From contig CALBVX010000052.1 in assembly GCA_937969515.1 (NCBI GenBank), positions 1-47,405 on the forward strand: a stretch of DNA of 47,405 nucleotides, read 5' to 3'. Numbering within the stretch: position 1 is the first letter of the stretch; each line of letters begins with the position of its first letter. Below the pieces are notes generated by a model. That model saw only the letters and a list, made by a program, of their open reading frames with translations. It was not told the origin of the DNA and did not search any database. Made by a program: the position numbers and the translations under genes. The stretch comes from an uncultured Croceitalea sp. GTDB lineage: Bacteria; Bacteroidota; Bacteroidia; Flavobacteriales; Flavobacteriaceae. Shown in pieces: positions 17,013 through 27,138 of this stretch.

Positions 17013-17087
17013 AACTTTTTCAGATTTATGGAGTCTTTAATTGAAATAACAACTTTATAAGAAGAACCAATCAAAAACGAAATCATC

Positions 17088-19487
17088 ATGTTCAAAAACT
17101 ATTTAAAGATTGCTTGGAGAAACCTCTTAAAAAACAAGGGGTATACTGTTATTAATATCGGAGGATTAGCCCTAGGTATGGCAGTAACACTTATTATTGG
17201 TCTTTGGATGTATGATGAGTTAACACGTGACAGTTACTACGTAAATAAAGATAAAATTGCGCAGGTTTTTCAATCACAAACATTCAATGGCCGAACGGGA
17301 ACCGGGCCCGCAATACCATTACCTCTAGAACCAGCATTAAGAGATGGGTACGCTGATAATTTTAAACATTTAATGATGGCCTCTTGGACACAAGACAGCT
17401 ATATAAAATATAAGGATAATAGTATCTCTCGCCCAGGTAATTATATGCAGCCAATGGCTCCTGAATTTCTTAATCTTGAAATTATAAAGGGCGAAAAAAA
17501 TGGGCTCAAGGAAATCAATTCTATAATGCTTTCGGCATCCACAGCAGATGCGCTTTTTGGCAAAGAAGATCCTATTGGAAAAGTCGTTAAAATCAGCAAC
17601 GAGTATGATTTAAATGTCACTGCTGTTTATGAAGATATCCCTTATAACAATACCTTTAATGATACGGATTATATTATTCCATGGGATAATTATGTAGCCA
17701 ATCGCGAATGGATTAAAAATTCACTTGATAACTGGGGTAATAATTCTTTTCAATTGTTTGTGCAGTTGGCAGAAAACGCCAATATGGAAACGGTTTCCGA
17801 AACCATCAGAAATGTAAAAAAAGACCTTAATGAAGATACCGCAGAATTCAACCCCCAACTTTTTCTGTTACCGATGGAGGACTGGTATCTGCGTTCCAAT
17901 TTTGAAAATGGTAAACAAGTCGGCGGTCGTATTAAATATGTTTGGTTGTTCGGTATCATTGGGGCTTTTGTACTGCTTTTGGCCTGTATCAACTTTATGA
18001 ACCTAAGTACTGCTCGCTCAGAAAAACGCGCTAAAGAAGTAGGAATACGTAAATCCATTGGCTCTCAGAAAGGGCAATTGATATATCAGTTTTTGAGTGA
18101 ATCCTTTTTAGTAGTTCTTTTTGCTTTTGTTGTTGCAGCTGTTATTGTACTTCTATCTTTGAATGGATTTAATGAACTAGCCCGTAAGGAAATTACTTTT
18201 CCCTGGAACAATGGTTCTTTTTGGTTGATTTCGATTGTTTTTATTTTATTTACGGCTTTATTGGCCGGTAGTTACCCCGCACTTTATCTTTCCTCTTTTA
18301 AACCTGTAGATGTTTTAAAAGGCACTTTTAAGTCAGGCAAATATGCTGGCTTGCCAAGAAAGATTTTAGTAGTACTTCAATTCACGGTTTCGGTGGCTTT
18401 TATTATTGGTACCGTAATTGTGATGCAACAAATAAATCACGCTAAAAATCGTCCAATAGGTTATGATAAAGAAGGACTGGTTCAAATACCCACTTGGTCC
18501 GCCGATTTTACGGGTAAGACAGATTTAATGCGTGAGCAGTTTTTAAGCTCTGGTGCCGCCACTGCCATGGCTACCTCTAGTAGCCCTACTACTCAAGTTT
18601 GGTCTAACAGAAGTGGTTATACCTGGGAAGGAAAACCAGAGGGCTTTCAAGAAGATTTCGCTTGGACGGAAGTCTCACCCGAATATGCAAGTACCTTAAA
18701 CCTTAAGATTGTTCAAGGAAGGGATTTTTCTAGGGATATGGCTTCTGATTCATTAGGAATTTTAATTAATGAAACCGCCGTCAAATATATGGGAGTTGAA
18801 AATCCCGTTGGCATGGTAATCAGAGATACCGATGAAGAAGACCCAGGGCCTTCAAGAAAAATTATTGGTGTAGTTGAAGATATCATTGCCCAATCTCCAT
18901 ATGAAGCAGTAAAGCAAGCTTGGTACGTATACGACCGTCATGATAATTTTAGCTACTATACCCTAAGGTTGAATCCGAAGCAAAGTGCAGCTAAAAGCAT
19001 TGCGACCATAGAACGGATATTCAAAGATAATTTTCCCGCGATTCCGTTTCAATATGATTTTGTAGACGATAAATATGCTGAAAAATTTGCTGCGGAGCAG
19101 CGTGTAGGCACGCTTTCAGGCATTTTTACGGCCTTGGCCATCTTAATCAGTTGTTTAGGGTTATTTGGCCTTACATCTTTCGTAGCAGAGCAGCGTACCA
19201 AAGAAATAGGAGTTCGTAAAGTATTGGGGGCTTCTGTATTCAATGTTTGGAATATGCTCTCTAAAGATTTTTTAAAGTTGGTGGTGATATCCTGTTTTAT
19301 AGCAGTGCCAATTGCCTACTATATTATGAATGGTTGGCTACAAGAATACCCTTACCGAGTAATCTTAAAATGGTGGATTTTTGCATTGGCCATGTTGGGA
19401 GCTATGGGGGTAACTGTGTTAACGGTAAGTTTTCAGGCAATTAGAGCTGCCAAACAAAACCCGGTAAAAAGTTTACGGACGGAGTAA
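17088..19487 (+). CDS. FtsX/MacB-like ABC permease P4 (subgroup II)
   Basis: 799 aa. Differs from P1-P3 by three features shared with P7, P10 and P12: TM1 ends in LW (GLWMYDE), an ENGKQVGG motif (273-280) lies just before TM2, and the second periplasmic domain contains YTWEGK. Coupling motifs are ARSEKRAKEVGIRKSIGS and QRTKEIGVRKVLGA; the C-terminus is NPVKSLRTE. It is most like P10 overall (compare NRPIGYDK with DRPTGYDK after TM5). A 75-bp gap precedes it with no enhancer or TGGCAT motif, so it is probably read from upstream. A strong hairpin follows its stop codon. Confidence 0.92.
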   Translation: MFKNYLKIAWRNLLKNKGYTVINIGGLALGMAVTLIIGLWMYDELTRDSYYVNKDKIAQVFQSQTFNGRTGTGPAIPLPLEPALRDGYADNFKHLMMASWTQDSYIKYKDNSISRPGNYMQPMAPEFLNLEIIKGEKNGLKEINSIMLSASTADALFGKEDPIGKVVKISNEYDLNVTAVYEDIPYNNTFNDTDYIIPWDNYVANREWIKNSLDNWGNNSFQLFVQLAENANMETVSETIRNVKKDLNEDTAEFNPQLFLLPMEDWYLRSNFENGKQVGGRIKYVWLFGIIGAFVLLLACINFMNLSTARSEKRAKEVGIRKSIGSQKGQLIYQFLSESFLVVLFAFVVAAVIVLLSLNGFNELARKEITFPWNNGSFWLISIVFILFTALLAGSYPALYLSSFKPVDVLKGTFKSGKYAGLPRKILVVLQFTVSVAFIIGTVIVMQQINHAKNRPIGYDKEGLVQIPTWSADFTGKTDLMREQFLSSGAATAMATSSSPTTQVWSNRSGYTWEGKPEGFQEDFAWTEVSPEYASTLNLKIVQGRDFSRDMASDSLGILINETAVKYMGVENPVGMVIRDTDEEDPGPSRKIIGVVEDIIAQSPYEAVKQAWYVYDRHDNFSYYTLRLNPKQSAAKSIATIERIFKDNFPAIPFQYDFVDDKYAEKFAAEQRVGTLSGIFTALAILISCLGLFGLTSFVAEQRTKEIGVRKVLGASVFNVWNMLSKDFLKLVVISCFIAVPIAYYIMNGWLQEYPYRVILKWWIFALAMLGAMGVTVLTVSFQAIRAAKQNPVKSLRTE

Positions 19488-19496
19488 TAATACTAA

Positions 19497-19525
19497 GTCT
19501 TGTTCTAAAGGCTTTAGAACAAGAC
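19497..19525 (+). terminator. 29-bp palindromic hairpin after P4
   Basis: GTCTTGTTCTAAAG (19497-19510) and its exact reverse complement (19512-19525) are separated by one base and begin 9 bp after the P4 stop. It is the strongest hairpin between permease genes. The downstream T-run is weak (AATTAGGTTTAG), so termination efficiency is uncertain, but the position immediately before the P5 control module marks a likely transcription-unit boundary. Confidence 0.55.
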
Positions 19526-19541
19526 AATTAGGTTTAGTAAG

Positions 19542-19582
19542 GTGTAAATATGTTGTACATAAACTGTAAAAAAAATTTACAC
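19542..19582 (+). promoter_or_regulatory. paired enhancer palindromes upstream of P5
   Basis: Sites 19542-19560 (GTGTAAATATGTTGTACAT, 12 of 14 half-site positions) and 19564-19582 (CTGTAAAAAAAATTTACAC, 13 of 14). Start-to-start spacing is 22 bp and the proximal site begins 71 bp before TGGCAT. Same layout as before the tolC-type gene, P7 and P8. Confidence 0.7.
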
Positions 19583-19634
19583 ACTAACACAATGGTTTAT
19601 TTTTATATGATTGATTATCAATTGTTTATGTGCT

Positions 19635-19649
19635 TGGCATGGTAATCGA
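19635..19649 (+). promoter_or_regulatory. sigma-54-type promoter for P5-P6
   Basis: TGGCAT at 19635-19640 with G19648 at the -12 position (TGGCATGGTAATCGA). The predicted start is near 19660, a leader of about 26 nt before the P5 ATG. Confidence 0.6.
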
Positions 19650-19685
19650 TTTTAATTCGTAAGTCAATCATAAAACGAATCGGTC

Positions 19686-22100
19686 ATGTTTAAAAATTAT
19701 CTAAAAGTAGCCTGGCGAAACATTAGAAAGAATAGAGGAATGTTCGCTATCAATATTATTGGTCTAACTTTAGGTATAACTTCTTGTTTGCTGATAATGC
19801 TTTTTGTTGTAGACGAATTGAACTATGACACCTTCAATGAAAAAGCGGATGAAATCGTCCGTGTTGTGCTCAAAGCTAAAATTGAAAATGAAGATATTAG
19901 GGAAGCTGTTGTAATGGCTCCTGTTGCCCAAACATTAAAGGAAGTCTTTCCAGAAGTTTTAGATGCTACACGTCTACAAAAAATTCACAATCCCAGTATC
20001 AGCTATAACAAGGTCAAATTTAACAATACGAGTCTGGCCTATGTTGATTCAAACTTTTTTGATGTTTTTACAATGCCCATTATTAAAGGCACATACAAGA
20101 ACCCTTTAGACGCTCCATATGCTATTGTAGTTACCGAAGAATTAGCATTCAGGTATTTTGGAGAAGAAGACCCGATCGGTAAGTCGTTATCCTTAAACGA
20201 AGAAAGTCAGCCTTATAAAATTAGTGCCGTGATGAAAAATATTCCTAAAAACGCGCATTTTCATTTTGACGCCTTTATTTCTATGAAAGGCTTATCTGCC
20301 GCTAATAGTAATTCTTGGACTCAAGGTAATTTTCATACCTATCTAGAGCTAGAAAAGGGAGCTTCTCAAAGCGATTTAGAATCAAAATTACCAGCGGTGG
20401 TAGAAAAAAATATGGGGCCTCAACTTCAAGAAGAAATAGGTATTTCTTTCGCCGAGTTCAGCAAAGAAAACCCCATAGGTCTCTTTTTACAGCCTTTGAC
20501 CAGTATTCACCTAAATTCAGAATTTACCAAAGCATCCTCTTTAGAAGAAGGCGGTGATATAAAATACGTTTACATTTTTAGTGCCATAGCACTTTTTATG
20601 CTGCTCATCGCCTGTATCAATTTTATGAATCTCTCAACGGCCTCAGCTTCTAAAAGAGCAAAGGAAATAGGCATTCGTAAAGTGTTGGGGTCACGCAGAA
20701 AGCAGCTTGCAAATCAGTTTTTAATGGAGTCTTTTTTGGCAACACTTATGGCAATGCTATTTGCTGTAGTATTAGTGGCCTTTGTACTACCTTATTTCAA
20801 TACAATCTCTGGAAAAGAACTTGAATTATCCTATTTGGTAACCCCTAAGCTTATCTCGGCTTTATTGGTAGCCACTTTACTCATAAGTCTTTTAGCTGGG
20901 AGCTACCCCACTATTTTCCTATCCTCATTTAAACCCATAACAGCTTTAAAAAATAAGTTCTCTGGCAGTGGCAGAACAAAAGGTTTGCGCAGTGGACTGG
21001 TAGTTTTTCAATTTGTAATATCAGCAGCATTAATATTGGGTACACTAGTGGTAAATCAACAGATGTCTTACATTCAAAACAAAAGTCTGGGTTACGATAA
21101 GAACGAAATATTGGTTCTTAGGGATGCCTATCTTCTTGGAGAAAACAAAAGAAATGCCCTTAAAAATGAATTGCTTAAAAATTCAAAAGTAGCAGGCGTT
21201 AGCGTATCGGGATTTGTTCCGGCAGGCCCTTCCAATAATTCAGTATCTCCAATCTATAAAAACGGCAAATTCATTAGAAGAAGTATGCAGTATGATATTG
21301 ATGATGCATACATGAATGTAATGGGCATGACCTTGTTAGAGGGTCGAAATTTTTCAGATGATTTTGGTTTTGAACAAGACAAGGTCATCATAAACGAAAG
21401 TGCCGTAAAAGCATTCGGTCTTGGTGAAAATCCATTAGGAAAAAGTTTTGAAAGAGCAACTGACAACGGAAATGAAACAGTGACCGTAATTGGAATAGTA
21501 AAAGATTTTCACCATGAATCACTTCATAAAACCATAGAACCCTTAATTATGAACTATGGTTCTGCCGGGGGTCTTGTTGTGCGGGCAAAAACAGCAAATA
21601 TGAAAGCCCTTATTGCAGACGCACAACAATTGTGGAATGTTTTCAACACAGATGAAGTTTTTAGTTACGCCCTTTTAGATCAGTCTTATAGATACACCTA
21701 TGTTGCTGAGCAAAAAATGGGAACTGTGCTCAACATTTTTGCGATACTTACCATTTTAGTGGCCTGTATGGGTCTATTTGGTCTTGTAACTTTTACTGCC
21801 GAACAACGCTTTAAAGAGATAGGTATACGAAAAGTTTTAGGTTCTTCGGTTTATCAAATTGTTACAATGCTTTCCAAAGATTTTTTAAAACTTATCGGAC
21901 TTTCATTTTTAGTGGCATTTCCATTGGGGTATTATTTGATGAATACCTGGCTTGAAAATTTCGCATATCATATAACAATAAAGTGGTGGTTTTTTGCTTT
22001 GGCAGCCATATTTACCATGCTGATCGCTTTTGCTACCATTAGCTATAAGTCATTACATGCCGCTTTACAGAACCCTATCAAAAGCTTAAGAACGGAATAA
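19686..22100 (+). CDS. FtsX/MacB-like ABC permease P5
   Basis: 804 aa with the full two-half architecture. Coupling motifs ASASKRAKEIGIRKVLGS and QRFKEIGIRKVLGS; C-terminus NPIKSLRTE. TM2 keeps IACINFMNLSTA, TM4 GSYPTIFLSSFKPITAL, and the second periplasmic domain opens with SGFVPAGPSNNSV. It is the first permease with its own enhancer/promoter module. A 40-bp tract (19672-19711) covering its leader and first codons is identical to 27175-27214 at P8, though the two proteins diverge after residue 10. Confidence 0.92.
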   Translation: MFKNYLKVAWRNIRKNRGMFAINIIGLTLGITSCLLIMLFVVDELNYDTFNEKADEIVRVVLKAKIENEDIREAVVMAPVAQTLKEVFPEVLDATRLQKIHNPSISYNKVKFNNTSLAYVDSNFFDVFTMPIIKGTYKNPLDAPYAIVVTEELAFRYFGEEDPIGKSLSLNEESQPYKISAVMKNIPKNAHFHFDAFISMKGLSAANSNSWTQGNFHTYLELEKGASQSDLESKLPAVVEKNMGPQLQEEIGISFAEFSKENPIGLFLQPLTSIHLNSEFTKASSLEEGGDIKYVYIFSAIALFMLLIACINFMNLSTASASKRAKEIGIRKVLGSRRKQLANQFLMESFLATLMAMLFAVVLVAFVLPYFNTISGKELELSYLVTPKLISALLVATLLISLLAGSYPTIFLSSFKPITALKNKFSGSGRTKGLRSGLVVFQFVISAALILGTLVVNQQMSYIQNKSLGYDKNEILVLRDAYLLGENKRNALKNELLKNSKVAGVSVSGFVPAGPSNNSVSPIYKNGKFIRRSMQYDIDDAYMNVMGMTLLEGRNFSDDFGFEQDKVIINESAVKAFGLGENPLGKSFERATDNGNETVTVIGIVKDFHHESLHKTIEPLIMNYGSAGGLVVRAKTANMKALIADAQQLWNVFNTDEVFSYALLDQSYRYTYVAEQKMGTVLNIFAILTILVACMGLFGLVTFTAEQRFKEIGIRKVLGSSVYQIVTMLSKDFLKLIGLSFLVAFPLGYYLMNTWLENFAYHITIKWWFFALAAIFTMLIAFATISYKSLHAALQNPIKSLRTE

Positions 22101-22151
22101 AAAACACAATCATTCTATCTTGAGTTTAATCAAAATCAAAAAACGAGAATC

Positions 22152-24542
22152 ATGATTACAAATCATTTAAAATTAGCTTGGCGAAATTTGAAAGCTAACC
22201 GTATGTTTTCGATTATAAATATTGTGGGCCTTTCTTTGGGTTTAGCGATTACGATACTTTTATTTATGTTCATTGCCTATGAACGGAGCTATGACACAGA
22301 TTATGTAAACAAAGATGATATCTATAGGGCCCTTATTCACACGGGCGAATCTTATGGTAATCAGGTGTTTTGCACTGCGCCGGCTGCATTAGCTCCGGCA
22401 TTAAAATCCGATATTCCCGATATAGCTTATGCTGCGCGTATGCTGAAACATGATTTTGGGCAGACCGCATTTATCAAAATCGATGAGTCTAATTTTTTAG
22501 AGAAAGAGTTGTATTGGTGTGACCCTGATTTACTTTCCATTTTTAATATGGAGTTTGTAAAAGGGAATTCCAATGCTGCTTTAGATAGACCTAATACCGT
22601 GATTTTATCAGAAAGTACCGCTAAAAAATATTTTAGCGACAACAATCCTTTGGGCAAAACAATCACGGTAGACAATGAAAAGCAACTAGAAGTAACGGGA
22701 GTATTTAAAGATTTTCCGGGGAATAGTACTTTGCATTGTAATGTTATAGGGTCTTTTAGTTCTTCTTGGGCAGCAAAAAACCCTACTTGGGGCAACTCTA
22801 GTTTTGAAACCTATGTTCAGCTTAAAAAAAACACTTCTGTCGCAGCAACAGAATTGCAAATGCAAGCTATTTTAGATAAAAATGTAGCGAAAGAGGGGCA
22901 ATGGTTTACACTATCCTTGCAGCCTTTAGAGAAAGTTCATTTGTATTCCTCAAATTACGTTAATTCGTATACCAACAGAGTCGGTAATATTAGCGAGATA
23001 GAAAACTTATCCATTCTAGGCTTATTAATTCTAATAATAGCCTGTGTCAATTATATGAATTTAATGACTGCCAGGTCTCAAAAACGATCAAAAGATGTTG
23101 GTATTAACAAAACACTTGGAGCATCATCTAAAAGCATGATTGTTCGTTTTTATGCAGAGACAGGTTTAATAACGTTTATTGCTTTAGTTATTGGAGTAGT
23201 ATTAGCGGTTGTTACCGTTCCAATTTTTAACGCCATTACGGAACAACAGCTCGATATTTCTTTATTGTTTAAAGCAGAATTAGTGATTGGCCTGTTTGTC
23301 TTTTGGGCAATCACAACGCTTATATCGGGGTCATATCCTGCATTTTATTTGTCGCGTTCTTCTCCAAAAGCGATTCTTAATCCAGAAATAAAACAGGCAG
23401 GAGGCGTTGTGAATATTAGAAAAGGGCTAGTAGTATTACAGTTTGCTGCTTCTGTGATGCTTATTGTTGGTGTTATTACCATTTATAAGCAATTACAATT
23501 AATACAAAATCAAGAATTAGGATATGAACCTGAACATACGGTCGCTATTTCTACCATGGCCATTAACGAAACAGCAAAGAAAACAGCGTTGGTACAAGAG
23601 TTCAAGTCTTTAAGTAATGTAACCAATACTGCCATGGCGCAAGGGTTCCCTGGGGTTACGGTAAGTGGAAGAATGCTTTTTAAAAATGAGCAAGATGAAA
23701 ACGGATTACAGATAAGTACCAATCGTGTTGATGCCGAAGTTATTGATTTGCTCAAGTTAAAATTGTTATCAGGTAAAATGCTGCCAAGTGTAAAACAAGA
23801 AAATGACACCTTAATTGATGTTGTCTTAAACAAAAAAGCAGTGCGATACTTAGGTTATTCTGTAGAAGATGCTGTAGGTAAAAAAGTCTTGATAGGCGGT
23901 TTTAGGGATAATGCCACCATAGTCGGTGTAATTGATGATTTTAACTTTGAATCGCTACACGAACCTATTGGAGCATACGCTTTCCATAATGGAAAATCAG
24001 AAGCCAAATCGTTTGCTTTGGTACGTTTTAATAGTGCTTCATTACCGGTTATTATGGGAGAACTAGAAGCAAAGTTTAAAGAAGTTGTGCCAGAATCAGG
24101 TTTTGAATACGTCTTTTTAGACAAGAATCTTGAACGTTTCTATTCATTAGAACGAAAAGCGGCAACTCTGGGGCTTTTATTCTGTGGCTTAGCCATTTTT
24201 GTAGCTTGTTTAGGGCTCTTTGGATTAGCTGCTTTCATGGCAGAACAGCGCAAAAAAGAGATCGGCGTTCGTAAAGTTTTAGGGGCCAGTGTATTTAATA
24301 TCACCAAAATGTTATCGAAAGAATTTGTAAAGCTTGTTTTAATTTCTCTTTTGATAAGTTTTCCTTTAGCCTATTGGGTGATGAATGGTTGGCTAGAAAA
24401 TTACGCGTACCGTATAAACATAAGCTGGTCTATATTTTTTATCGCCGGATTACTAGCGATAGCAATTGCCTTGTTTACGGTAAGTTTTCAATCCATACGG
24501 GCGGCAATGATGAATCCTGTAAAAAGTCTAAGAACAGAATAA
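22152..24542 (+). CDS. FtsX/MacB-like ABC permease P6
   Basis: 796 aa. The N-terminus (MITNHLKLAWRNLKANRMF) departs from the MFKNYLKIAWRN norm of the array. The first coupling motif is ARSQKRSKDVGINKTLGA, with Asn replacing the Arg of VRK/IRK, and TM2 reads IACVNYMNLMTA. The second motif QRKKEIGVRKVLGA is standard. The second periplasmic domain starts with QGFPGVTVSGRML. C-terminus NPVKSLRTE. It follows P5 by 51 bp without its own control module, so P5-P6 are probably one unit. Its last codons and the following gap closely match the end of P7 and its following gap. Confidence 0.92.
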   Translation: MITNHLKLAWRNLKANRMFSIINIVGLSLGLAITILLFMFIAYERSYDTDYVNKDDIYRALIHTGESYGNQVFCTAPAALAPALKSDIPDIAYAARMLKHDFGQTAFIKIDESNFLEKELYWCDPDLLSIFNMEFVKGNSNAALDRPNTVILSESTAKKYFSDNNPLGKTITVDNEKQLEVTGVFKDFPGNSTLHCNVIGSFSSSWAAKNPTWGNSSFETYVQLKKNTSVAATELQMQAILDKNVAKEGQWFTLSLQPLEKVHLYSSNYVNSYTNRVGNISEIENLSILGLLILIIACVNYMNLMTARSQKRSKDVGINKTLGASSKSMIVRFYAETGLITFIALVIGVVLAVVTVPIFNAITEQQLDISLLFKAELVIGLFVFWAITTLISGSYPAFYLSRSSPKAILNPEIKQAGGVVNIRKGLVVLQFAASVMLIVGVITIYKQLQLIQNQELGYEPEHTVAISTMAINETAKKTALVQEFKSLSNVTNTAMAQGFPGVTVSGRMLFKNEQDENGLQISTNRVDAEVIDLLKLKLLSGKMLPSVKQENDTLIDVVLNKKAVRYLGYSVEDAVGKKVLIGGFRDNATIVGVIDDFNFESLHEPIGAYAFHNGKSEAKSFALVRFNSASLPVIMGELEAKFKEVVPESGFEYVFLDKNLERFYSLERKAATLGLLFCGLAIFVACLGLFGLAAFMAEQRKKEIGVRKVLGASVFNITKMLSKEFVKLVLISLLISFPLAYWVMNGWLENYAYRINISWSIFFIAGLLAIAIALFTVSFQSIRAAMMNPVKSLRTE

Positions 24543-24544
24543 CC

Positions 24545-24585
24545 TTGTAAATTAATTATACATAACATGTAAAAAAAATTTACAC
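24545..24585 (+). promoter_or_regulatory. paired enhancer palindromes upstream of P7
   Basis: Sites 24545-24563 (TTGTAAATTAATTATACAT, 11 of 14) and 24567-24585 (ATGTAAAAAAAATTTACAC, containing a perfect TGTAAA-N5-TTTACA). Starts are 22 bp apart; the proximal site starts 70 bp before TGGCAT. The distal site begins 3 bp after the P6 stop codon. Confidence 0.7.
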
Positions 24586-24636
24586 TACACAATTAGATAG
24601 TTATTTTAAATATTTGATTTACAGACATTTAAATTA

Positions 24637-24651
24637 TGGCATAGAATTAGA
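24637..24651 (+). promoter_or_regulatory. sigma-54-type promoter for P7
   Basis: TGGCAT at 24637-24642 and G24650 at the -12 position (TGGCATAGAATTAGA). The predicted start is near 24662, a leader of about 22 nt. Nearly identical to the P8 promoter. Confidence 0.62.
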
Positions 24652-24683
24652 CTTCAATTACATATCAATCAAAAAAAGTAATC

Positions 24684-27044
24684 ATGTTTAAAAACTATCT
24701 AAAGATCGCTTGGCGGAATCTTCTTAGAAATAAGAGCTTTTCGCTACTGAATATTTTTGGTTTATCAATAGGTCTAACGGTTTCTGCCCTGATACTTCTT
24801 TGGGTTAACTACGAAATTGGGTATGACCAATTCCATGAAAAGAAGGATAGAATTTATCAGGTGTACAATAAGTATCCTGTAGACGGAGAAATATGGACTT
24901 GGAACAGTACTCCAAAAGTGATGGCTCCTACTTTAAAAAAAGACTATCCAGAAATCGAGGAAGTCTCCCGATATTTTTACAATTTCAATTTTCTTTTTAG
25001 TCAGGGCGACAAGAGTATCCAATCAACGGGTACTATAGTAGACCCTAACTTCCTAAAGATTTTTAGTTTTCCATTGATAGAAGGAGACATAACAGCGGTT
25101 CTCGAAGATGTAAACAGTTTAGTGGTGACAGAATCCTTCGCCAAAAAGATGTTTGGTGACGAACCAGCTATTGGACAAGTGGTTGAAATGGATGACAGGG
25201 ATTCTTTTAAGATAAGTGGAATTCTTAAAGACCTTCCTGAAAATTCAGACTTCAGATTTGAATATTTAATACCGTGGTCCTATTCGAAACAGCGTAATTG
25301 GGATGATGAATATTGGGACAACAACTCGGTCGGTACTTTCGTCCTGTTAAAGGAGGGCGTGGATTATCATGCTTTTTCTAAGAAGGTTTCAACCCTCAGA
25401 GAGAAATACGATAGAGAATCACCCGATATGGTTACTTATCTCTATCCCTACACTCGGTCACACTTATATTCTGAATTTGAAAACGGTATAGAAACAGGTG
25501 GACTTATCGATATCATTAGGCTGTTTGCCCTAATTGCAGTAATCGTTTTGGTGATTGCTTGTATTAACTTTATGAATCTTAGCACGGCACGGAGTGATAA
25601 GCGAGCCAAGGAGGTAGGCGTTCGAAAAGTTGTTGGGGCTAGAAAATATACATTGATTTGGCAATTTTTGGGAGAGTCTATTCTCATCAGTACTCTAGCT
25701 GCAATTGTTGCTTTGGGAACGGTCATATTGGTACTGCCATGGTTTTCAGAATTAATAAACATTGAGCTTTCCATTAATTGGAAAAATCCCTGGTTATATG
25801 TCTCTATCTTAGGAATTGTATTGTTTACAGGAATTCTAGCAGGAAGCTACCCTGCTCTATATCTGTCTTCCTTCAAACCCTCTTCAGTATTAAAGGGAAC
25901 TTTCCAAAAAATCAATACGCTCGTAACTCCTAGAAAGGTATTGGTAGTCATCCAATTTTCCGTGGCCATCATTTTAATTACGGCTACTATCGTTATTAGG
26001 CAGCAAATTGATACTGTTCAAAATCGGAAATTGGGCTACAACAAAGACCAATTAATCACCATAACTATTGAAGGCGAAATAGAAGAAAGCTACGAAACCA
26101 TTAAAACCGAACTTTTAAAAAGTGGGAGCGCTACATCCATTTCAAGAATGGGTAGTAGGGTAACGGAAAGTTGGAGCAATTCTTGGGGTATAGAGTGGCC
26201 AGGAAAGAATCCTGAGAATAAAACTTTGGTCCACCGTATGAGTACTGATGCCGATGTGGTTAAGACACTGGGACTAAACTTAATACAAGGTAGAGACTTT
26301 GATTTACAAAGATATCCTACCGATTCTACGGGGGTTATTTTAAATGAGGCAGCCGTTAGTTTGATGGGTTTCGATGACCCACTGGGAAAAATCATTAAGG
26401 ATAACAATACCGATTGGCAGGTGATAGGTGTAGTGGAAGATTTTGTGTTCAACTCCCCCTTTCAAAAAATTGAGCCAATGATTATTCAAGGTGCCCAATG
26501 GTGGTTAAATACTATTCACGTTAAGTTAAATTCAGATCAAAATGTTGCGGATAATTTGGCAATAATTGAAACTATTTTTAAAAACCAAAATCCCACATAT
26601 CCTTTTAATTATGAGTTTGTGGACCAAGTGTATGCCAGAAATTTTGTTAGTGAACAACGCTTTGAAAAACTCGCTAGTCTTTTTACGCTTTTAACCATTC
26701 TAATTTCCTGTTTAGGGCTATTTGGTTTGGCTAGTTATATGGCTCAGAATAGAATCAAAGAGATAGGAGTCCGCAAAGTATTAGGGGCTTCTGTAAGTGG
26801 TATTACCGCTTTACTTTCAAAAGACTTTTTAAAGTTGGTAGGCATTTCGCTCTTGATTGCTATTCCCATATCATGGTACGCCATGAATCAATGGCTTCAA
26901 GATTTCGCATACCGCATAGATCTTTCGTGGTGGGTGTTTGCATTAGCCGGTCTTTTAGCATTGGTTATCGCATTCCTAACGGTAAGTTATCAAGCCGTTA
27001 AGGCAGCAAAACGGAATCCTGTAAAAAGTCTAAGAACAGAATAG
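24684..27044 (+). CDS. FtsX/MacB-like ABC permease P7 (subgroup II)
   Basis: 786 aa, the shortest member. It carries the subgroup II marks: LLWVNYE at the end of TM1, ENGIETGG (266-273) before TM2, and IEWPGKNP in the second periplasmic domain. Coupling motifs ARSDKRAKEVGVRKVVGA and NRIKEIGVRKVLGA; C-terminus NPVKSLRTE. The first periplasmic domain is rich in aromatic residues (GEIWTWNS, RNWDDEYWDNNS). It is flanked on both sides by near-identical control regions, so it may be transcribed alone or read through into P8. Confidence 0.92.
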   Translation: MFKNYLKIAWRNLLRNKSFSLLNIFGLSIGLTVSALILLWVNYEIGYDQFHEKKDRIYQVYNKYPVDGEIWTWNSTPKVMAPTLKKDYPEIEEVSRYFYNFNFLFSQGDKSIQSTGTIVDPNFLKIFSFPLIEGDITAVLEDVNSLVVTESFAKKMFGDEPAIGQVVEMDDRDSFKISGILKDLPENSDFRFEYLIPWSYSKQRNWDDEYWDNNSVGTFVLLKEGVDYHAFSKKVSTLREKYDRESPDMVTYLYPYTRSHLYSEFENGIETGGLIDIIRLFALIAVIVLVIACINFMNLSTARSDKRAKEVGVRKVVGARKYTLIWQFLGESILISTLAAIVALGTVILVLPWFSELINIELSINWKNPWLYVSILGIVLFTGILAGSYPALYLSSFKPSSVLKGTFQKINTLVTPRKVLVVIQFSVAIILITATIVIRQQIDTVQNRKLGYNKDQLITITIEGEIEESYETIKTELLKSGSATSISRMGSRVTESWSNSWGIEWPGKNPENKTLVHRMSTDADVVKTLGLNLIQGRDFDLQRYPTDSTGVILNEAAVSLMGFDDPLGKIIKDNNTDWQVIGVVEDFVFNSPFQKIEPMIIQGAQWWLNTIHVKLNSDQNVADNLAIIETIFKNQNPTYPFNYEFVDQVYARNFVSEQRFEKLASLFTLLTILISCLGLFGLASYMAQNRIKEIGVRKVLGASVSGITALLSKDFLKLVGISLLIAIPISWYAMNQWLQDFAYRIDLSWWVFALAGLLALVIAFLTVSYQAVKAAKRNPVKSLRTE

Positions 27045-27046
27045 CC

Positions 27047-27087
27047 TTGTAAATTAATTATACATAAGGTGTAAAAAAAATTTACAC
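27047..27087 (+). promoter_or_regulatory. paired enhancer palindromes upstream of P8
   Basis: Sites 27047-27065 (TTGTAAATTAATTATACAT, identical to the P7 distal site) and 27069-27087 (GTGTAAAAAAAATTTACAC, the perfect 7-5-7 palindrome that defines the consensus). Starts are 22 bp apart; the proximal site starts 70 bp before TGGCAT. Confidence 0.75.
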
Positions 27088-27138
27088 TACATAGTTAGGT
27101 GATCATTTTAAATATCTGATTTACAAATAGTTAAATTA

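Noticed and set aside
17013-17087. Possible fifth control module before P4
   Set aside because: The 75-bp gap contains TGGAGT but no TGGCAT, no G at the right distance and no TGTAAA/TTTACA palindromes; P4 is more likely read from the upstream unit.
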